Source of the DNA: Candidatus Gallionella acididurans
GTDB lineage: Bacteria > Pseudomonadota > Gammaproteobacteria > Burkholderiales > Gallionellaceae
Assembly: GCA_001577345.1 (NCBI GenBank)
Contig: LSLI01000004.1
Span: 1-64,000, forward strand
Reading direction: 5' to 3'
Length of the DNA stretch: 64,000 nucleotides
Numbering within the stretch: position 1 is the stretch's first letter; each line of letters starts with the position of its first letter. Below, in pieces: positions 59,340 through 64,000 of this stretch. Both the position numbers and the translations under genes were made by a program. The notes below the pieces were generated by a model, which saw nothing but the letters and a program-made list of their open reading frames with translations, searched no databases and had not been told where the DNA came from.

Positions 59340-60074
59340 ATGCCAACACTAAAGACAATAGCACCCCACGATCCGAAACAAAATCGGATACTTGCATCCC
59401 TTCCTGCGCCGGATTACGAGCGAATGTTGCCAGACCTGGAATTCATAACGATGCCATTGGGATGGACGATGTCCGAGTCGGGAGACCATGTGAATTTCCT
59501 GCATTTCCCGACCGCCGGCATCGTCTCTTTGATATACGAATTGGAAAACGGTGCATCGAGTGAAATTGCGCTCGTAGGGAACGAGGGGCTGGTCGGTGTT
59601 TCCATTTTTATGGGGGGCGAAAGCATGCCGAGCAGCACGGAAGTTCAGAGTGCAGGCTACGCCTATCGGCTCAGCAGGAAAATCATGAAACGGGAATTCG
59701 CACTGGGAGGGCAACTACAACACCTTGCACTGCTTTATACCCAGGCATTGATTAGCCAGACGTCTCAAACTGCGGTGTGCAACCAGCACCATTCACTGGA
59801 CAAGCAACTTTCCCGCTGGCTGTTGATGAGCCTGGACCGAATGCATGATAATAAGCTGGTTGTAACGCAGGAATTGATTGCGAACTTATTGGGTGTGCGC
59901 CGTGAGAGCGTGACAATGGCTGCTGGCAAGTTGCAAAAAGATGGATTGATTACATACTCGCGCGGCATCATCAAGGTGCTTGATCGATCCAAGCTTGAAA
60001 TGCAGGTGTGCGAATGTTACGAGGTGGTAAAGAAAGAGTACGATCGCCTGTTGCCGACCCCAGATTCAAAATAG
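59340..60074 (+). CDS. Crp/Fnr-family transcriptional regulator
   Basis: cNMP-like fold and C-terminal HTH (VTQELIANLLGVRRESVTMAAGKLQKDGLITYSRGIIKVLDR). Confidence 0.92.
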   Translation: MPTLKTIAPHDPKQNRILASLPAPDYERMLPDLEFITMPLGWTMSESGDHVNFLHFPTAGIVSLIYELENGASSEIALVGNEGLVGVSIFMGGESMPSSTEVQSAGYAYRLSRKIMKREFALGGQLQHLALLYTQALISQTSQTAVCNQHHSLDKQLSRWLLMSLDRMHDNKLVVTQELIANLLGVRRESVTMAAGKLQKDGLITYSRGIIKVLDRSKLEMQVCECYEVVKKEYDRLLPTPDSK

Positions 60075-60153
60075 GTCAGGTTCAAACAATTTCAGTTGTT
60101 GACCAACAAATTGAACGAAATTAGACGGGAACAGACTGACCCCATTAGCTGGC

Positions 60154-60336
60154 TCACCGCGCTAATCGCCCTAGCAGCACCGCCTGCAAATTGCGCCGAC
60201 TGTCCAGTACTGCCATGATCAAGACCTGCCTATTCTCAACACGGTAAACGATGCGCCAAGGCGCGCTGACAAGTTCCCGGTACTGCGAGATGCCGGTATG
60301 CAACAACTCTGGCACGACGCGTCCGCGATTAGGCAA
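60154..60336 (-). pseudogene. ParE/RelE-family toxin, N-terminally truncated
   Basis: RGRVVPELLHTGISQYRELVSAPWRIVYRVENRQVLIMAVLDSRRNLQAVLLGRL is a ParE-like C-terminal half. Confidence 0.8.
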
Positions 60337-60353
60337 GGTGATCTGTGATTGCG

Positions 60354-60500
60354 CGCGGTGTCTTTACCTCAGTCCCTGACCTCAAAAGAAAGCTCATGCG
60401 CTATATCCGTCAGTACAACAAACAACCCAAGACCGTGAAGTGGAAATATTTCGATCCCTCACGCCGTATCACTCCCGAATCAATTGTTACAGTCCACTAG
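60354..60500 (+). mobile_element. IS630-family transposase C-terminal remnant
   Basis: RGVFTSVPDLKRKLMRYIRQYNKQPKTVKWKYFDPSRRITPESIVTVH*, typical IS630 transposase C-terminus. Confidence 0.8.
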
Positions 60501-60773
60501 CTGCCAGAATTCAACATCTTCACGAAAAACAATTTTATCGAGCCGCTCTTCCAAAACATCAATGGTGACGACTCCATGCTCTCTTGTTGCGAGGATAAAT
60601 GATGGCACTTCATCCTCATTCGCTCTGCCCAGATTTGTCAGGTGATAGGCTAAATATCCGTGACACGATGCTAGTTGTTCTTCAATTTTCTTCGCGATAA
60701 GCAGGTGAGTCGGCTTATTTTCGAGCTCTAGTGAGCCAGGCCAGAACTGGAAAGTCTTTATCTCAGTGTTCAT
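60480..60773 (-). CDS. Hypothetical protein or N-terminal remnant of a larger gene abutting the IS630 remnant
   Basis: 97-aa ORF MNTEIKTFQFWPGSLELENKPTHLLIAKKIEEQLASCHGYLAYHLTNLGRANEDE...; its end overlaps the IS630 remnant. Confidence 0.5.
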   Translation of the reverse strand: MNTEIKTFQFWPGSLELENKPTHLLIAKKIEEQLASCHGYLAYHLTNLGRANEDEVPSFILATREHGVVTIDVLEERLDKIVFREDVEFWQLVDCNN

Positions 60774-60790
60774 TGCGTTTCCTCTTACTG

Positions 60791-61111
60791 TTAAATGGGG
60801 ACAGACCACGTTTTGTTTTTACTGATTTCCTCATGCGTCCACAACGGATCGAGGTCTGCGCCATTCGGCCAAGTAAGTGCGCCGAGTTCAATGCTGACTT
60901 TCTGAAACAACTGAGCATCTTTGAGCGCCGCGTAAATCCCCGCACCAGGACTATTCACCAGCGCCGACATATCCACGATGCCGTTCGTGCCATCGTTGCA
61001 TGTGATTGAGAGACGATAATCGGGCAGCATGTTAACAGCGCGCACGCGCCAGGCTGCCGCCGCCCTTAATCCAACGGCGATATTTTCTTGGGCAACTGTT
61101 TCGCTTGACAT
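60791..61111 (-). CDS. DUF2442-type protein
   Basis: VRAVNMLPDYRLSITCNDGTNGIVDMSALV...LFQKVSIELGALTWPNGADLDPLW. Confidence 0.85.
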   Translation of the reverse strand: MSSETVAQENIAVGLRAAAAWRVRAVNMLPDYRLSITCNDGTNGIVDMSALVNSPGAGIYAALKDAQLFQKVSIELGALTWPNGADLDPLWTHEEISKNKTWSVPI

Positions 61112-61326
61112 AGATTCCAATCCTCCATTAACTCGGCACGATGTAGTGCCGCCCATTCGAGCACGAGAGCTTGCGCGCGTCTCGGCAAACTACCCCTGAT
61201 CACGTCCAGTGTCCGAATATCAATCAAGGCCTCATATTCGCCATACAGTGCATGAAAATGGGGCGGCGCATGCTCACGCCAGAACATCTGGATCACGATC
61301 CCGAAAAACTGACTGATGGTTGGCAT
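61066..61326 (-). CDS. DUF4160-type protein (partner of DUF2442)
   Basis: MPTISQFFGIVIQMFWREHAPPHFHALYGEYEALIDIRTLDVIRGSLPRRAQALVLEWAALHRAELMEDW. Confidence 0.9.
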   Translation of the reverse strand: MPTISQFFGIVIQMFWREHAPPHFHALYGEYEALIDIRTLDVIRGSLPRRAQALVLEWAALHRAELMEDWNLCQAKQLPKKISPLD

Positions 61327-61393
61327 GCACTCCCTCCTTATTGGCTAGTTTAGCAGCAACCCTACCCTTCGACAGGCTTAGGGCGAAAGGCTG

Positions 61394-61434
61394 CCCCCTC
61401 TCCCCTGCCCTCTCCCGCGAGGGGAGAGGGAGTG
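61394..61434. repeat. GC-rich palindromic repeat, intergenic copy
   Basis: ccccctctcccctgccctctcccgcgaggggagagggagtgcgg. Confidence 0.8.
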
Positions 61435-61481
61435 CGGTTAGCGACTGACCGGCTTGTACCAAATCCGCTTTGGCTTCGCTC

Positions 61482-61531
61482 CTAGCCATTCGACTAAGCG
61501 AGCATACGACGCTCGCTAAGTCGCTGGTTAT
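61482..61531. repeat. 50-bp palindromic element, copy A
   Basis: ctagccattcgactaagcgagcatacgacgctcgctaagtcgctggttat. Confidence 0.9.
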
Positions 61532-61618
61532 CACCCAGCCGCTTGCGCTTGTCCGCCTCGTATTCCTGATAGTTGCCGTCGAAAAAGTTTCAGTGCGAAT
61601 CACCTCCTGATGAAACCA

Positions 61619-61668
61619 CTAGCCATTCGACTAGGCCGCCACAATACAGCGACCAAGTCGCTGGATAC
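61619..61668. repeat. 50-bp palindromic element, copy B
   Basis: ctagccattcgactaggccgccacaatacagcgaccaagtcgctggatac. Confidence 0.9.
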
Positions 61669-61729
61669 GCCGCAAGGATGTGGGTGGCGATGCGGTCGAA
61701 CAACCAGCGGCGCGGGATGGGGACATCAC

Positions 61730-62017
61730 TTATCGCGCATTGGCTGCACTACTTTTGGTAGTACTACGTTTAATGGTCGTAGCACTTGCTGGCCGTTTTT
61801 TAATAACTGCCAAACGCGCAACACCCACCAGTGATTCAAGCGCCGAATTCACTGCCTCATTGGTCGGAAATATTTTTGCCAACTCTGGAGTGAGTAACAC
61901 CAGATTGCTGCCTTTCTGGAAGGCTGCGTGATGTTTGCCGCGGACGCCTTTTTCGAGGTCTTCGCGACGATATTCGGCGCGCATTTCTTCAGTCTTCTTC
62001 ATAAATTTTCCTTTCAC
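61730..62017 (-). CDS. Putative antitoxin partner of the BrnT-like toxin
   Basis: Short ORF downstream of and overlapping the brnT-like gene; KGSNLVLLTPELAKIFPTNEAVNSALESLVGVARLA resembles BrnA/CopG-like partners. Confidence 0.7.
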   Translation of the reverse strand: MKGKFMKKTEEMRAEYRREDLEKGVRGKHHAAFQKGSNLVLLTPELAKIFPTNEAVNSALESLVGVARLAVIKKRPASATTIKRSTTKSSAANAR

Positions 62018-62261
62018 GTTTAGTAGCTACTCGTGCACTGACCAAGCGAATCTTGCCCCGGCGCTCCGTGTATATCACTGCAAGAACTCGCCCTTTGCTG
62101 GACATACCAAACGACAACCAGCGCACCTCGCCCACTGAATGATCCGGATCGGGAAAAGCAAGCTCCATTGCATCCCCGAATACGGAAGCCGCTTTTTCGA
62201 AGCTGACTTTATGCTTCTTGAAGTTTTGCGCAGCTTTAACTGGATCGGCTTCAAACTCCAT
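61989..62261 (-). CDS. BrnT-family toxin
   Basis: MEFEADPVKAAQNFKKHKVSFEKAASVFGDAMELAFPDPDHSVGEVRWLSFGMSSKGRVLAVIYTERRGKIRLVSARVATKRERKIYEED. Confidence 0.92.
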   Translation of the reverse strand: MEFEADPVKAAQNFKKHKVSFEKAASVFGDAMELAFPDPDHSVGEVRWLSFGMSSKGRVLAVIYTERRGKIRLVSARVATKRERKIYEED

Positions 62262-62333
62262 GAGTCATTATTCCATGTGCTGAATTTGTTGTGTGGCTAA
62301 CTTCTCCCCCACCCAACCCTCTGGGTGAAACAA

Positions 62334-62382
62334 CTAGCCATTCGACTAGGCTGCAAACGACCGCAGCCAAGTCGCCGGTTAT
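62334..62382. repeat. Palindromic element, copy C
   Basis: ctagccattcgactaggctgcaaacgaccgcagccaagtcgccggttat; splits a GC-rich palindrome (62302-62330 / 62383-62402). Confidence 0.9.
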
Positions 62383-62463
62383 CCCGGAGGGAGAGGGGAT
62401 GAGAGCGGTTAGCGGCTGATCGGCTTGTACAGCATCCGCACGGCTTCGCCCTTTCTTCCATCT

Positions 62464-64000
<1,537 letters not shown>

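Larger units (their letters stand above)
61437..61715 (-). pseudogene. Degenerate second copy of the ettA 3' end, interrupted by two 50-bp palindromes
   Basis: Segments 61437-61481, ~61534-61605 and ~61667-61715 match the real ettA end (62464-62640); palindromes at 61482-61531 and 61619-61668 break it up. Confidence 0.85.

Noticed and set aside
61482-62382. Integron attC sites
   Set aside because: The 50-bp palindromes look attC-like in size but lack recognisable R/L core boxes (GTTRRRY/RYYYAAC), and no integrase is present.

Overview
This looks like a GC-rich proteobacterial chromosome, probably betaproteobacterial and Nitrosomonadales/Gallionellaceae-like judging by gene content; the taxonomy is inferred. 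Most of the window is housekeeping genes: lipA (3' end), a cytochrome c, an RNase II-family gene, tonB, aroE, mtgA, mgtE, an H1-like histone, lysA, plsC, gmhB, glyS/glyQ, lnt, an rluF-like gene, corC/ybeY/miaB, a tRNA(CAT), coaX, birA, maeB, hrpA, a RIO-type kinase, pepD, an HD-GYP protein, an ABC-F gene, mrcB, a GGDEF protein and ettA (truncated by the window end). The most unusual signal is a family of GC-rich palindromic repeats (CTCTCCCC..CCCTCTCCCGC-GGGAGAGGGG). They sit in frame inside conserved enzymes (RNase II, LysA). In hrpA, three copies bracket a complete DUF559 (Vsr-like) endonuclease domain inserted in frame in the middle of the helicase, which may be a nuclease-linked mobile cassette. 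The second notable locus is 60.1-62.5 kb. Toxin-antitoxin-like pairs there (DUF4160/DUF2442 and BrnT plus a partner), an IS630 remnant and a ParE remnant sit beside extra copies of the 3' end of ettA, which are interrupted by a separate 50-bp palindrome present three times. Other signals are KTSC-domain gene fragments flanking mrcB and elsewhere, a three-copy ~214-231-bp tandem repeat at 47 kb, and a dispersed 'ACCGTGGTCTGTCCCC' motif that supplies the C-terminal codons of two ORFs. All family assignments come from reading the translations; no database search was run.
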